A DNA stretch of 64,000 nt, from contig NC_023754.2 of the NCBI RefSeq assembly GCF_000499845.2, forward strand, positions 18,044,111 to 18,108,110, read 5' to 3'. The notes below the pieces were generated by a model, which ran no database searches, was not told the DNA's origin, and saw nothing but the letters and a program-made list of their open reading frames with translations. The position numbers and the translations under genes are program-made. Within the stretch, counting starts at the first letter, position 1; the number at the start of each line of letters is the position of its first letter. Positions 13,232 to 27,926 of this stretch are shown in pieces. Source of the DNA: Phaseolus vulgaris. Lineage: Eukaryota; Streptophyta; Magnoliopsida; Fabales; Fabaceae.

Positions 13232-13608
13232 CACTACAAGAAAATCATGAAATATAAACAAATTTTAGAAACTGAAAATAATTAGTTGTTATAGTGACTA
13301 AATTAGATACTATTTCAGAGACTAAATTTTTTTTTGGTTTATAAATTAGTTTCTATTATTGTTAAATGGTTTCTAAATTGCTATCTAATTACCAAATAAG
13401 GTTTTTGTTACCAAATTTAAAATCTAAATAATTGGTAGTTAAAACCTTGGTAGATAATTAGATACTAATTTATAAACTATTTAACAATAATATAAACTAA
13501 TTTAGAAACCAATTTTTTTAGTTCTAAAATATATCTAATTTAGTCATATAATAACTAATTATTTTTTGTTTATAAAATTAGTTTTTATTTCATTATTTTC
13601 TCGTAGTA
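13232..13608. mobile_element. CACTA-type miniature element (copy B), best-preserved copy
   Basis: Starts CACTACAAGAAAATCATGAA and ends with the near-perfect reverse complement (TTCATTATTTTCTCGTAGT, with the final G changed to A). About 377 bp, with no coding capacity. The interior is partly self-complementary: the TTAGATACTATTT and TAGTTTCTATTATT phrases recur inverted. CACTACAAGAAAA is the usual terminus of plant CACTA (En/Spm) elements. No clear 3-bp TSD could be confirmed. Confidence 0.82.
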
Positions 13609-13990
13609 TTTTTGGTGAGTATGTGACTGATCACCACATAACATAAATGTATTTTTTAGTATTATTTTATATTTTTATATAAGTTCTTTTTTATGTGTTA
13701 GAATATCTCTAATACTTCTATTTATTTTATTTTTTATTATTAATAAAATAATTAATTAAAATAACTAATGTACGTAGTGTCTTTATCAATTTTATTAAGA
13801 AGTTCACTTTAAAAACAATATGGTAATTAAACTATACAATCCATAACTTATTGTCACACTAAAAACAACATAAATGCATATAAAGTTACTCACGCACATG
13901 GGGTATGCCAACCCATGATGAAGACTCTTCAACTATTTTAAAACCTTAGAAGTATTTACATATTTAGTTTGATTCAAATTATAAATAGTT

Positions 13991-14361
13991 TACAAAAAAA
14001 TTATTAAATAAAAAATAATTTTAAAAATAAAAAATAATTAATTACTGTATTAACTAAATTATAGATTATTTTTTTTTTTGATATCTATAATAATTTTTAT
14101 TATTAATAAAAAGTTTAAATTATTTTTTAAATTAATATATGACAAGCTATCAAAATTATAATTATTAATTAATTTAAATTTAAATTGTAAGGTTGGTAGC
14201 TAAAACTTGATAGCTAATTAAATACAAATTTAAAATTAATTTAAAATTTTTATTAATAATAAATACCAATATTTTTTTTAGTTTCTAAAATATTATTTAA
14301 TTTAATTATAATTATTTATTTTTTATTTCTAAAAAAATTATTTAATAATTTTCTTATAATA
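13991..14361. mobile_element. CACTA-type miniature element (copy C), degenerate
   Basis: Same layout as copy B. The left end contains ACAAAAAAATTATTAAATA and the right end AATAATTTTCTTATAATA. Internal phrases such as TTGGTAGCTAAAACTTGATA match copy B. Termini are eroded and borders approximate. Confidence 0.65.
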
Positions 14362-16435
14362 GTTAACATTAATATATTAATATATGCAGGTTTGACTAAT
14401 ATATTCTCCTTACTTACTTATAGGAACAAAATTTGGCAGTAGTGTTCCTTGAAAGGGAACGTTAGTTTTGAACAAGTATTTGTATTTATTGAAAAATGGC
14501 AGGTATGTGTTTGATAAAAATATGCATTTATGTCTTTTCACACATAATAAACACGTACGAATTTGGAGGAGACTTGGTCATAAAAAGGAAGTGGTGGTTG
14601 TCATTGAAATCAACTAGTTAAAACCTACTTAATGCATGTACTATAGTTAAGGAGTGAAATTTGGTCACTTAAACCTTAAATTACGCATGCATTTAGGTTT
14701 TCATCCTTTGCTAAATCAAAAATGTATCTCTCGTGCATGTCTAACGTTTCCCCGTCAAATATGGAACAAGTGCAAAAAAAAAAAAAAAAACTTATCGAAA
14801 AATAAGACTATGTTTTATACATTTAAAAAAAGAAAGTTGTTGAGAGTTTTTTTTTTTTAATTTTTTAATTTATCTCTAGGAGAACGAGAAAAGTGACCGT
14901 AAGAAATAGTAGATTTTTTTTGAAGTTCGTTTGCCTAACTTCATAATTTTGTTGCTTAATTTTTTTATAAGTATTGAGATGTTAAATAAAAAGTTATTTG
15001 CTTTACCTTTATGATCCCTAATTTTCTCAATTAACAATTAATGTTTAATATTTGTGTTAAAAATCAAAGTTTTGTCATGTTTTTTTTCATAAAAGACGTC
15101 TAAAAGGGTTAAAGAGAAAAAAAAATATATAAATTATTTTTGGTATCGACTTCTAAGCAATGTTGAGTTATATTAAACGTATTGGACGTACCAAAACAAT
15201 ACCTTAAAAAAGAATTATATTAGCTTTTGTTAGAATATCATTAAAATAATTAATGGTTAATTCTACTTTTAGTTTCTTAAAATAAGATGATTTTATATTA
15301 GCTTCTCATTTCAAGTATCTTCCTTTAATTGTTGATGCTCGGTCGGGGTTGACCTAAAAAATATACTCCGACGATCAAGTAAGTACTCTATATTAGGAAT
15401 GTATAGTGAAAGCTGATTAAAACATACCTTACACTTCTGTAGATGGTTTATTTATTCTGTTTAGTCATGGGTCTTTGTTGTAATGGACCAAATCTATCAA
15501 ATATCAATGTTCACTGATTTCTAGCATGATCTCTGATTTATAAGAGGTATATTAGTATATCTGTATATTTGAATAATATCTTTAATAAATCAATTTCTCG
15601 GAATGTTACCCAATTCGGTGGGACATGATGATGATTTGTAGTGAGTTTCTATAATTATCATTGTTGTCATTTATTAAGTGTCTTTAATGTACATTATTTA
15701 TCATAAATATGAACAAGTAATAATAATGGTGTTTCACCTTTGTATTCAAAATGAGAAATAATAAATAAATAAAAGACTTATTAAAATTAATATTTGAATC
15801 CTTATGGAAAATAAAGTGTTTGTAAATTTGACAGCTACCCTAAACTTGTCCTCTTACTTTATTGAATCGGTGGAAGGTGAAAGCAATACACATTTCTTTT
15901 GTAAGATGTCCTACGGCTGCTACCCTCTAGAAGAGCAGTGTCCGTGTTTTCTTTCTTTTTATTGCTCATTGCATAAACAAAGTGAAGCAATGTATTTGCC
16001 CTAATGCCAAACTTTGTGGGAGAATTAACACACCAAACATCTTTTTGCTTTTCACTTTCTGACTATGGGGGTTGCATATATATGCCTTTTCCTTTTCATG
16101 TTTCCTCCATTAGTTTTTCTTTACAAATTATACATACTTTTTTTTTTATTTTAATCAATTATGTTCCCACTGGATAAAATTATCATGAACTACAGTCTTT
16201 TTAATATGAAGTACAGTTCTATACCTACATGTTAAAAAAATGAATTAAAAAATAATAATTAATTGAATTAAACTAAAAAAACTATTTTTATTCAAAATTA
16301 AACTAAATCCTTTTCAATTATACTTTTTTAATAACTAAACTATTATGAAAGTTGAAAAAAAAAAGTATTATATGATCATTTACTAATTTTTTAAGTCACT
16401 AATATTTTTCTGGTGAATTTTTGTTGTAATTTTTT
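14362..16435. other. Intergenic, no gene recognised
   Basis: AT-rich spacer with poly-A runs near 14774 and poly-T runs near 14848. The ORFs at 14654-14860 and 15804-16004 lack a recognisable family, introns or flanking signals, so they are not called. Confidence 0.6.
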
Positions 16436-16789
16436 CACTAATATTAAAAAAAATCATTAAATAAAAAATAATTTTAAAAACTAAATTAATTAATTATTAT
16501 ATTGATTATATTAGTTATTATTTTATAAATTAAAAAAATTATTGATATTTTAAATAGTTTTTATTATTAATAAAAATATATAAACTAATTTTAAATATAT
16601 AAGGCTTTAGTTGCTCATAAATCTTTTGGTAGTCATACGAATTTAAAAAATTATTTATATATTTTTATTAATAATAAAAACTACTTTAGATATTAATAAT
16701 TTTTTATATTATAAAATAATATCTAACTTAGTCAATATATTAATTAATTATTTTTATTTATAAAATTAGTTGTTATTTAATTATAATGG
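16436..16789. mobile_element. CACTA-type miniature element (copy D), degenerate
   Basis: Begins CACTAATATTAAAAAAAATC and ends TTATTTAATTATAATGG. The centre carries the family phrases TTGATTATATTAGTTATTAT and ACTACTTTAGATATTAATAA. Eroded and non-coding. Confidence 0.62.
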
Positions 16790-19530
16790 AATAAAAAATT
16801 TATAAATATATTACAGATATTCATTCCTTATTCCATTAGAATTTTTATCTTTTTAAAACAAAATTTCTCTCTAAATTTCTATAATAGAAAGATAACTAGA
16901 GTATTGCTATATTGGCAATGGTAGCAAGGTGAAAATCAAAATAAGACAATTAGATTATTGATTGGTGTAGGATTTAATACTTTGACACAAGGATTCAATT
17001 TTCTTTTATTATTCTGAGTTATTGGTTGATGATAGATTTGTTGGTGTAGATTTAATACTTTGATACTAAAGATTTGGTTGGATTTTAAAAGTATATATAT
17101 ATATATATGTTACAGTTTAATAAATATAATAGTTTTACTTAATATTCATAATAGTCCAACTTGATATTTTAGAATAGAAATAGTTAACTAAACTTGTAAA
17201 CAATCGACTATTATTAAAAACGTTTTTTTTATGCACGTAGTTTATAATATAGTTTTAAGCCTTTGTTTCAAACTAATATGATTTGAGTGGAGGAGGTAAA
17301 TAAAATTTGAGTAAGAACAAAATTAACTAGTTGTACTACAATATTTTTTATAACTATTTTATAACTTGTTATTTCAATTTAATATAATTTTTTATTCCAA
17401 ATTTAAAAACTATATTCTACTAAACAACTCTACTCAAAGAGTGAATTCGAAACAACCAAAATTGAAACAATATTGCATCTCGATTGATTCATCTTTCTAA
17501 GTTTTTTTATTAGAAAGAAGAGTGCAATTATATGATTTTAAGATTCACTAGTTTGTAATAATTGTACACAGGATTTATAAGGTCTATGTCACCAATAAGT
17601 TGCTTTCAAGGGGTCCTCAATGTTTTTTGCATTGTTATATGTACACTTTATTATAATAAAATTATGGGAAAGTAATAAGATGGTGCTATTATACTTATTA
17701 CAAAAATGTAAAACTTTTCCTTAAAAGAGAAGAATCTTAAGATTTGAAAAGTTTTCAAAAAAATCACGTGTTGTTCAATTTTATTTTTTATAAAAAAAAT
17801 TATAGAAACTTATTGAAGAAAATAGGAGAAGACAAAAGGTTGTAGAAACTGATTGAAGATAATTGCATAAGATCGTAAAACTGTTGAGTTGAAGGTACTT
17901 CATTTTGATTTACTTCAATAATAATATATATATATATATATAATAAAATTATAATTACTGAAAGTTATAAAATAGAAATACTAACGGTATAATAGTTTAA
18001 GAGTAATAAAATCAAAATTAATAATAATAAAATCAGAATTAATAACCAACAAAAATTATCACTTATTTATTTTTACCAGTTTTAAAGATTCTTTGAGTTA
18101 AATAATTATTTAAAAAAAATTCAAATTACACAACATTATTGATTACTATTTCTATTAAAAAAAATTATTTTGCTCATGATTTGAAGAGTGAAAGGAAAAC
18201 CCAAAATTCAAATATGCAACTTTCCGTGGTTAATTCAACCATAAGTCCTTGTTAATGCATAATAAAATATCAATCAAATCAATGAAATATAACACATGTT
18301 TGAGAAATTATTATTTAAAAAATAACTCGTGGCAGACATCATCCATTAAAGATTTGGCCTAAACTAAAACAGGAATTATAAATAAGAACTTATACAAATA
18401 TATACCTCTATCAAAATAAATATAAAATGTCCAAAGATGTTTTTTTTTAATTATATACAATATATTTAGAAACAAAAAAAAAACATAAAAAAAAAACATC
18501 ATAAGGCAATACAATTACACATAAGTCATATCATTTGAAAACATTAATCAACAATAAAATATTCCATATAAAATAAAAGAATAGCATTTGAGTGATGTGT
18601 CTTTACTTAAACAATATAACCTAGAAAAATAGAAGATATATATTTAGTTTTTTCCCAACTTGAACAATGAGGTGTCACTTAGCAACATTTTCTTGTTTCA
18701 GCAATATCCTTCAATAAAATAAAAAGATGCATTTGACTTTCTTCCGCTTCAACAATCAGCATGTTATTTGAATGGCAATGTGTTATTTTTTTATAAAAAA
18801 AACTCCAAATTTGAAAATCTTGTATTTCACCTTTTTCTTGCTCAAGTAACGAGTGGTAGAGCAATATGTAAAAAAATACTCAAATGTTTTTCACGTACCA
18901 ATATGCATACATATATTTTATTCATAGTCCTAATGTTGGATTACTAAAATATCATTAATTCTAAAATCACTACCACTTAGGTTATGTTTATTTCATTAGT
19001 AACACAATTTAGTTAAAATAAACAGTTCCAAAGACACGTATTCACATTTATATCAATTTCAAGATTTTAAAACAAATTGAAAAGTTGTATTCTAAGATTT
19101 CACTAATTCAACCAACATAAGCAATTTCCATGTAAGAATTTAACAACTCAAAAACACTATTTCGGTTATGGAGGCTTAGTAAAGAACCAAACTAAAATCA
19201 TAATTCTAGTTTTCAAGTAAAAATACTTCACAAAACTCAAACTATCTAACAAAATTCAAGTAAATTTAATACTTAAGTGTTAATTTACACAAAATCAAAT
19301 TCATCTTATAAATGATGAGTTAAGATTCTCAAAGATCTTTTAAATTGCTTTTAAAAAGTTAAACTTAACAAACAAACACACTACAACTATATTAGACTCG
19401 CATTGACTCATTTTTTTCTTATGAGATCACACATGCACCAAAAGATCCTCATATGCAAGTTAAAGGTGGGAAAAGAACTTAAAATCTAAGGAGGAAAGAA
19501 ATGTTTTTCCAAAATGAAGTTCATAGATCT
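16790..19530. other. Intergenic, no gene recognised
   Basis: AT-rich spacer with short TA runs near 17090-17107 and 17922-17942. A short duplication of GATTGGTGTAGGATTTAATA-like sequence lies at about 16960-17060. No gene supported. Confidence 0.55.
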
Positions 19531-19782
19531 AACTACAAGAAAATTATTAAACAAAAATCAATTTTAGAAAAAAAAATTGGTTTCTATTTAATGATTAATT
19601 GGTAATTAAAATTATGCTAGCTAATTAGATACAAATTTAGAAACTATTTATCAATAATAGAAATTAATTTAGATACCAATAATGTTTTTAGTTTCTAAAA
19701 TAATATATCATTTAGTCAATATAGCAAATAATTATTTTTTTTTATCTAAAATTGTTTTTTATCTAATAATTTTATTGTAGTG
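19531..19782. mobile_element. CACTA-type miniature element (copy E), internally deleted
   Basis: Left end AACTACAAGAAAATTATTAA and right end TTTTATTGTAGTG match the family terminus CACTACAAGAAAAT in inverted orientation. At about 252 bp it is shorter than copy B and lacks part of the centre. Confidence 0.75.
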
Positions 19783-22023
19783 AAAGCTTAGAAAAGAGAG
19801 CAAAATATTCTTTTTCTTTCGACACACAAAATCATACGAGCCGATATAACTTGAGAGATCAAGATAAACGTATAATTAATTCTTCTTAAGAGTATTATGA
19901 GATAAGATTTAAAGTTTATAAACTGGACAAAAATCACATTGCGTCAACATCCGCAGGAACCATCGCAATACTTTGTTTTAATTAAACAGTCGGATTCCCC
20001 TTATCCGTACCAGTTCTGAGTGTGTTTTAATTTTATTTTAAAAAATATATAAAATTACTATAATAAATTTAGGTTTCAATTTTTTAAAATCATCATTTTT
20101 TTAAGTCTAAATTTTGTAACTTTCTCTAAGTTTTTTTTTATAATCTTTTATTTATTTATTTTTCCTTTTTTGAAACCATGAATTAGGAGACACTTGAGAG
20201 TATGTCTTTCTTAATCCGAGAGAATTTTTATTATGATAAGTTTTTTATTCACTTTGGTTTTCAAACTCTTCATTTTCTTTGTTCTCTTTTTTATTTGCAT
20301 ATGTGATCTTAATATTGTCACATGTATGATCTATTAAAAAAAATAAAATTTGTTAATATAAGTTTATGATGGTGTGTTGTAGTTATTTGTAAGGTCTGAT
20401 TTTATGAGAGCAACCTATAGTACCTTTGAGCAACTAATTAACTTCTAGAAGAAACAATTATTTTTTAAATTAGAAAAATTAGACATACTATTTCCATTAT
20501 TAAATCCGCTTAGCATAATTTTTAAATATCAACTTAATTTAGCTATTTAGTTCTCTGACTTAAAGAATTATGTTTAATAGTTATTATCTTTAATTTAATG
20601 TGATTTAATGGCAGTTGATTGAGATAAGTTATTTATGTTATGATGTTAGTTATCAGTACTATTATGGATTTGATGATGTATAATGCGATGATTAAGTTAA
20701 GAATTTTGATAAAACACTACAATCATAAATAATTGATCAACTGAATAAAAACTAATTTTTAATTAATAATTTAAAGATAAAAATAAAGAGTTCTCTTAAA
20801 ATAATCTAAAATTAATTTTTTGATAAAACATAAAATTTTATTAAATTATCATTCTAAAGCAAAAAAGTTTATTTATAGCATAGACCTACAAATGCTAAGG
20901 CTTTTTTTAATTAGATTAATTCTTTCAATAATAACGTCCTAATAATACAAAAATATATAAACAAATACAAAAAATTCAATATAAATATTTTATTATCCAC
21001 ATGTTTGTATCTCTTCAAAATCAAATATCAACCTATATAAATATTAGATAAACAAAATTAAATGACTATTTATAAGTTTCAGTTAATTTAATCCAATGCA
21101 AATAATGATAGATCAATATTAATTATTCTCAAATCAATAATTTTTTCTTAAAATATAATGTTACACTTACTTTTTTATTAGGTAGTTTCGTAATTCATTC
21201 TCAAATCATCACAATTGTTTAACAATGTATCTCATATGTCTCACAAATATAAGGAAACAATTAATTAGTTGTAATTAAAGAATTTGAAACTGAATAGAAA
21301 GCACGTGCATACGCAAATTGATGAACACTCAATTCAAATCAGTTCAAGTGAATGCAGAAACCAGCCATTAGTTTGCTGCTTCAATGAAATACTTACACAA
21401 TTTGCTTTGCCAAATTCAATTCCAATTCTCTCTTTGCACTCAATAATTCAATTGCTTAATTTCCTCAAATAATTTCCACCACAAACTAATTTCAGTCACC
21501 GTCACAACTTACCATGAAATCTGCACGTTTCAATTAAAAAGAAAACATCGAAGCTGTTTGATAAATTGCTTCAATCAAAAGCCGGTCACCTCATGCTCGA
21601 ATCAAATTCAAATTAATGTTCCAAAGCTTCACCAAATTCAACAAATCTCCTGTTACTTCAGCTGCTTCCGAATTCAATTTCAATTATAACAATTCATGTT
21701 ATGAATGTTGATAGCCGAAACAAATCGAATTGTTGACTGCAAATAATTTCAAGTCCAGCAAAATGCACCGAATCACTCCAAGATTCACAGTTCACGTGAT
21801 CAACACAAGCAAATATTTGTTCAGTTTCTTCCTTGCTACAGTAACTCTTCCAAAATGAGTGTTTACACATAGGTGCGTCGTAGTCTTATAATGTCAGTAC
21901 TACATGGTTGATATGTACAACCATTCCTATCCTTTAACTCTTTATGACTTCTATACAAACAATGGGCAAATATTGTTGTTTGATTATACAACATTTGAGC
22001 GACTGAATTAAATGAAACTTTTG
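19783..22023. other. Intergenic, downstream of the U-box gene
   Basis: No gene recognised. About 21260-21800 is less AT-rich than its surroundings and full of AATTCAA-type words, but holds no convincing coding frame. It may include the U-box gene 3' UTR close to 22024. Confidence 0.55.
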
Positions 22024-25000
22024 CTATCTCTTTACTCGAGTTTGACTTGATGCCTTTCCACTAACTCCGGATAACTGCTTTAGGAGGGTAAGAGCATCTT
22101 GAGCATGTTTCCTTGTCTTGGTATTGCCATGCTTAAAGGCTTCAACCAAAGCTCTCACAAGAGAATGATTGAGTGCATGCCGATTGCTTATATTTTCCAC
22201 TCTCAATATCTTTTCGATCATCCAAATTGCCTTCTCCCGAAGCTCCTCAGATCTAACTTCTGTAAAAAGAGTGGTAAGAGCATCAACTGCACCCAAATGT
22301 TCAAGCTCATCAACAACTCTTTTGAAACTGCGAGATGTGTGATCTAGTACTAGAGTAGAAAGCGCATCCACTGCAGCTAGCTGAACATCGGTGTCACTGT
22401 CATTGAGGATATCAACCAGGGGTTTGATACTTCTGCTCTTGAGCAGGCACAACTGACTATCTTCATTGCACGGAAGGTTGTGAATGGGGCATGTGGAAGG
22501 TTGACTAGAGGCTCTCCCACACACAAGCACAAGGGAGGAACAGAATCCACTGGAAGATGGTAGTTTAGAGTCCCTAACAGAATCCGACCTTCCAAGTTCT
22601 GACAAGTTTTTCAATCCAATGGCAGCTAGTCGTTTTACCTTTGGTTTTGAACTATAATCCAGCTGCTCACAGAAAATGGCCATAAGGTGATTTTCTCTAA
22701 TTATATTAAGAGTTTCTTGATCAAGGTTTCTTGTGAAGTGAAGCAAGAGACCTATAAGACCTTCCTGCATGCCAGCCGCAGTCTGAGAAGACCTTGCATT
22801 GGAAACACGCAGCTGGTTCTTGAGAGTAACAGCAGTCCATTCCACAAAATTACCTCCTAAAAGTGTCTGTATTTCACCTTCTGAGAGGGAAATGTTGGCA
22901 AGTATCTGAGCTGCCTCTGATCTCTCATCACTTGTAGATTGGTTATTTAACAGTTTTTCTTTGAGTATAGGAAGTTTGTTTGAAAGTCTCAACTCATTTG
23001 CAATGAATTGACTAAACCATTCAGATAGTAGTCTTGTAAGCTTAAAAGCAAACACTCTGTGTTCAACTTCTGGATGTTCCAGAAATGGTATGACCGTTCC
23101 AAAGCCACCCTTATACGTGATATGACTTGCTACTAACTCTACATAAGATAAACAAATGTAAAATATCATTAACCATTATGTCAGTGTGAAGATGGAGCCT
23201 TCTATTCCACATAAGCTACAACAATACAAGAGATCCCCCACACGAAAGCAGGATGGTTATCACATATACCATTTGTTAAAGCAATCTCATCTAAAACTAT
23301 GTTACATAAGAAAAAGAAAATCATGGAGAAAAATTATTAAATCACTATCTACAAAAAGAAAATAACAGAAAGAAACTTCAATAGTTACAAGAAACTAGAA
23401 CTATGGACCCTATATAGCTTCAAATATTTGGGTTTGTTGAAAGTTGAATCTATTACTTCAAGAAATATGCAATTTTCGCAAAAGTTTTCTAGCATAAAAG
23501 TCTAATAGTTACTACAGTTATTTTGAGTTTTGACTTTAACAAATCAAAAGGAATAAAATGCACCGAAATATATTTGAACGCAGCCACGCACAAAAATTCT
23601 GGATTAGAACATAAACTTTAGATATTTGGATTTGTGAAACTTTGACGTTTGTTGTAATGCAATTAAAAACTTGTAAATGCAATTTTTTTCTGCAACAAAG
23701 ACCTAATGATTAAAACAGTTATTCTCAACATAAACAAATTGACAGGAATAAAACGTAACCAAAAATAGGAATTGAGAGGAAGTCATTTAATTGATCATCA
23801 CCATGTGCACGCACACCAAAAGATAAGTGCACTTTTTAAAAAAAAGTAACTGCTTTCTTTCCAATGATATAATCTCCGAATACTAACTTCTAGGAAAGTG
23901 CCACAAAACAGCTTGAATATTCATTGATTGTAGAACCATAAAGAATAAAAATTGAGTGTAAATATCAAATGGTGCAGTTCTCGCTTAATTACAAGGCCAG
24001 ATCATTAAACTCTTTTGTATATCTCAATTTTAATGAGGAAATTAAAACCTAATACCAAATTAAACAGATAAAAGGTTGAGGTTGTGAACTCAAGAAAAAG
24101 TTTAATGCCTTCACAAAGAAGTGCAGAGAGCACAATCAACCTATTAATTTAATGCTAGCTGATGGAAATTACCTGATGCTTGAGGAGATAACGTAATACC
24201 ACAAAGAATGCGAAGAACTATCGCTTGACACTGAGAGGGCAGACAGTTCAAAAGCCCCAAAAGTGTATAAACAATAATTTCTGACTGCATTGGGTTTCCA
24301 TCATTATCAGCAGATGCTAATTCCCAATGCCCTGGCTTAGATACAATATTCGCAATTGTTGAAGCAGCCAATGACTTCAGCTCATGAGATGGATCCTGCT
24401 TATCAAATAAAACTTCTGTAAGAGATGGAAGGACTGAAGACTCAATAAGGATGGTCGCATTGCCATCCAATCCTGACAAATTATACAATGCTTGCAGACT
24501 CGGTTCCCTTCCTTCTTGATTAGACAAAAGTTCGACAAATACTCTGGCACCTTGCCTTGCAATTTGTTCTTTACAGCTATTTGTCAAGGTCATCCTTCCA
24601 ACCAGAGAAGCCATCTCTATCTTTACACCAACAGAACCTGCTCCCGAATTTGGCAAAATTACAATTTAGTATATTTAATCTTAATTGTTTACCAAAAACC
24701 ATGTTCAAACATCACCAATAGTTTATTTTGTGGCTCAATATTTAACCGATAGAAAAGGATAAAAATCCACACAAAAATCCTTCAACTGATATATTTTTAA
24801 CAAATAATCATTACCATATACTCCATCTGGGAGAAGAAGAAGTGATACATACCATCATGTAACCGTGAAATCAATGGTCCAAATCTTCCAGCTGCTGCCA
24901 AACATTGGACATTATCCTCTACCCTCTCCATCAGCCTCAAGACTTCCTCAGCTAATTTTGACAAAGACGGATACTCCATATTTCCTGCTATACTTGAGAG

Positions 25001-27926
25001 AAGAACTAAAGAACCTTTTTCTGATGCAATTCTTGCACAACAATCTTCATCATTGCAGAATTCTAGTAATAACTTGGTAGCATATTCTCTCTCCTTCGCA
25101 GAGCTCCCAATAAGACTATGTACAGCCAATCTATTGATACCCCGTCCCAGCATTATTTTCTAGCAGTAAGTACAAAATTGCATCAGGAACAGTAGTACAT
25201 ATGTACAAAAAAAGGCATATGTTCCAAGAAACCAACGGAAAATCATATAGCCCAAAAAGCAAGGGTTGGCATCAATGTCAATGTAAATAATTCCTTAAAG
25301 CTTATTTTGTTTATGGGTAATTTGTCTGTCAGTTTTCCACTAGAAAGAGAAAAAGGAGAAAAATGCGATTTTCTAAGAGATACAATTCGAAGAACATTTG
25401 AAATTGAACCACAAGAACAACTATCTGTTGATGTTTTCTACTCACTTCCGCATGCCATTATCCATCATATAGTACAGATAAAACTAGTTAGATTTCATTG
25501 GGCTTAATTGTACTTTTAGTTGCTCTACTACTTGTGCAATGTTAGTCTCTCAAGTTGTTTTAAAGTCAATTAGGACTCTCTTTTTAAAATTAAGTAAACT
25601 TGATCTTCTTGTCAATTTCCTTCTACTGAAGTCCCTCAAATTTTATTTTTTTACCCAATCTCAATAAATTAACTTGTTTTTGTTTATCAAAGCTCTTGAA
25701 GATTTGAAGACTTTTCAGAATGATGGTTTGGTTTTGATGATGTACCAATAAACTATCATGAGTTGCTTTCATGAGTGAATGTGAATTATCATGCATTAGT
25801 CTCAGTTTGCATCAATTTATGCAATTCATATTCACTCTACACCTTTAAGAAAAACTTAAACCTTTTCCTAAATATTTTGAAAATTCCTAAACCATAAACT
25901 CTAAATTCTAAACATATTACTCGATTATGTTAAAATATAATTGGTTATCTTGTGTTTGCACATTGCTGTCCTTTCATAAACAATCGATTATCATAAGTTA
26001 GATAATTTATTATCTTCAGTAATAGTGGATTATTTAGAACTTGGTTCAAATACAAGCTTAGTAGATAATCCATTAAGTTTAGAAATAATTTATTAGATCA
26101 CTAAAACTGACCCTGCTTTCTTCATCCTTGGCCATGCTAAGTAAAGTCGTTAGAGCTTTGCTTCTCAAACGTGATCCAATAGTTTTGGAGTTATTACTGA
26201 GCACAGTTACTATTAATAGCACAGCACCAGCGTTTCTGATTATGTATCTTCTAGTGGGATGCTCTTCAGAAACCTTATAAACATGATCCAGAGCACGCTC
26301 AACATGATCAACGGACAAGGGTTCCTCACTCAGATACTGCACTGCAGATTTGATTTGATAATCGACAACCCTGCCAACCCACTCTTCAATTGCCCCAGCC
26401 AACCCAACATTAGGCTTCAGCTCCAAGGACTTAAGAACAGTGCCAGTAACCGGACAAGTGGGTTCACGGCCATCTTGTACGCACCGTTCAAACCAGTACT
26501 CAATAGCAGCCCTCTCATAGGCCTGAGAGGACTCCAGAACAACCACAGGATCCCTCATGACTTCCTTGGTCAAGGGGCAAAGAAAACTCTTAAATGGAAA
26601 AACAGGAGCAGCAGCATCTTCAGCAATTTCAAAGTCCCAATTGGGGGTCACAGTGACAGGCTCCCCAGACCAGTTAGAAAGAATTCTCTCCAAGGACACC
26701 AATACCCTTCTCTCAGACACAGAATGGGATCTAAAAGGATCACCTTTGAAGAGCTTCACCTGGTTACAAAACTCAGCACGGTCACCAGGGTCGAACCCCA
26801 AAGCACGAGCCAAATCCATGACGATACCACTTTGCACCGCTTTGCTGCTGTCTCTCCCATCTCCTTCCTTTTCCAGCGTGCACCAAACCCTCTCTTCGTT
26901 CTCTGAGATCTGTCATCAAACACCATAATAGCCACTAAAACATAGTACAAACCTGAATAATACACAACATTAATCCTTAAAATTCTAAGCACGAGTTAAA
27001 TTTAAACCCTTACCTAATTTACTACCCATCAAGATTAACAACAAAACTTAAATAGAAATCAAAATTAAAGGTATGCCCAAGAATCAGACACTAATCATTG
27101 AAGCGTAGACATCCATGTTTTTTGTACAGACAGACTTAAATATTGAATCTATGACAATAAGGTAAAAGGAGGTGGGTATCTAGCTAGTATCCATAACATA
27201 CTATATTGACTGTGATCAATGGATTGTTTTGAATACTATCATTGAGCAATAAATCTCCATTCATTCATAATGAAAAAACAATTTTTAGTTGTTTAATAAT
27301 ATAATATTCATTAAATTCCATAAGACATGCATATTAATAATCTAATTTATGTTCACGTTGCATAGCTGCTAACTATATGACTAAAGTAATTATAGTGTAA
27401 TTTTAAGACTTAAATTAAATAAGTTCAAGTTCTAAATTCGGAAGTGAATTAAGTATTTGAGTTTTAAAAAAAGACGTAGAGAGAGAGAAGGTACTCTGAA
27501 CTGGGCGAGCTTCATGTCTCTGGCGAGGTCGGAGACCTTCTTGCGGAGGTCGTCGTCGCCGCCTCCGGCGGGGAGAGCGGAAGCGAGGAGTGCGAGCCAG
27601 GAGGCAATGGCCACGGCTCGTTTTTGGAGGGAGGAGCAGAGGGATTTGCAGTTGACGAGGACGATAATTTTGCTGCCGTTGTTGTAGACTGAGAGGGTTT
27701 CGGCGGCCTTGGAGAGCTCGGCGGCGAGTCCCTTGAGAGCAGTGTGGACGGGGGTAGATTGAGGAAGTGGGAGGATGAGGAGGTGGGAGAGGCGGTGGGC
27801 GAAGGCGGCGAAGCGACGAGGGGTGTCGAATGGGCGGTGGTCGGGCGGCGGGGAGGAGATATTGGAGAGGGAGCGGCGGATGGAGTGGAGGGAGGGCGGC
27901 GAGGGCGGGGAATAGTGGATGGACAT
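22024..27926 (-). CDS. U-box and ARM-repeat E3 ubiquitin ligase (PUB42/43/44 type), 5 exons
   Basis: Minus-strand exons: 27926-27495, 26909-26112, 25159-24853, 24637-24173, 23138-22024. All junctions are GT-AG and in frame, giving 3117 nt and 1038 aa. A low-complexity Pro/Ser-rich N-terminus leads into a helical region. The U-box is at about residues 251-323 (SFLCPLTKEVMRDPVVV, ERAAIEYWFERC, CPVTG). The rest, to about residue 1030, is ARM/HEAT-like leucine-rich helices. U-box proteins of this layout recruit E2 enzymes and ubiquitinate targets; in plants this subfamily is linked to cell-death, senescence and ABA responses. Length fits the roughly 1000-aa members. An in-frame ATG at 28022 would add 32 residues. 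I chose 27926 because the extra stretch is Ser-repeat and UTR-like. The exact PUB number is not assigned. Confidence 0.93.
25500..25690. mobile_element. Possible MULE-terminus-like fragment in intron 2 of the U-box gene
   Basis: GGGCTTAATTGTACTTTTAG, followed by runs resembling 'Tyr-Cys-rich' legume MULE ends (GTCTCTCAAGTTG, GTCCCTCAAATTTT), recalls terminal sequences of Mutator-like elements. No matching second end was found, so this is tentative. Confidence 0.3.

Noticed and set aside
14774..14858. Poly-A and poly-T runs as ends of a retroposed gene
   Set aside because: No coding sequence or target-site duplication was found around them.
15804..16004. 66-aa ORF with several cysteines
   Set aside because: It resembles a small secreted peptide only by Cys count. 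It has no signal peptide, splice partners or promoter context.
21260..21800. Less AT-rich stretch as a separate gene or long non-coding RNA
   Set aside because: No splice-compatible coding frame or promoter signals; composition alone is not enough.
26259..26928. Long plus-strand ORFs of 215 and 123 aa
   Set aside because: They lie antisense to exon 2 of the U-box gene, whose minus-strand frame has a clear U-box; they are composition shadows.
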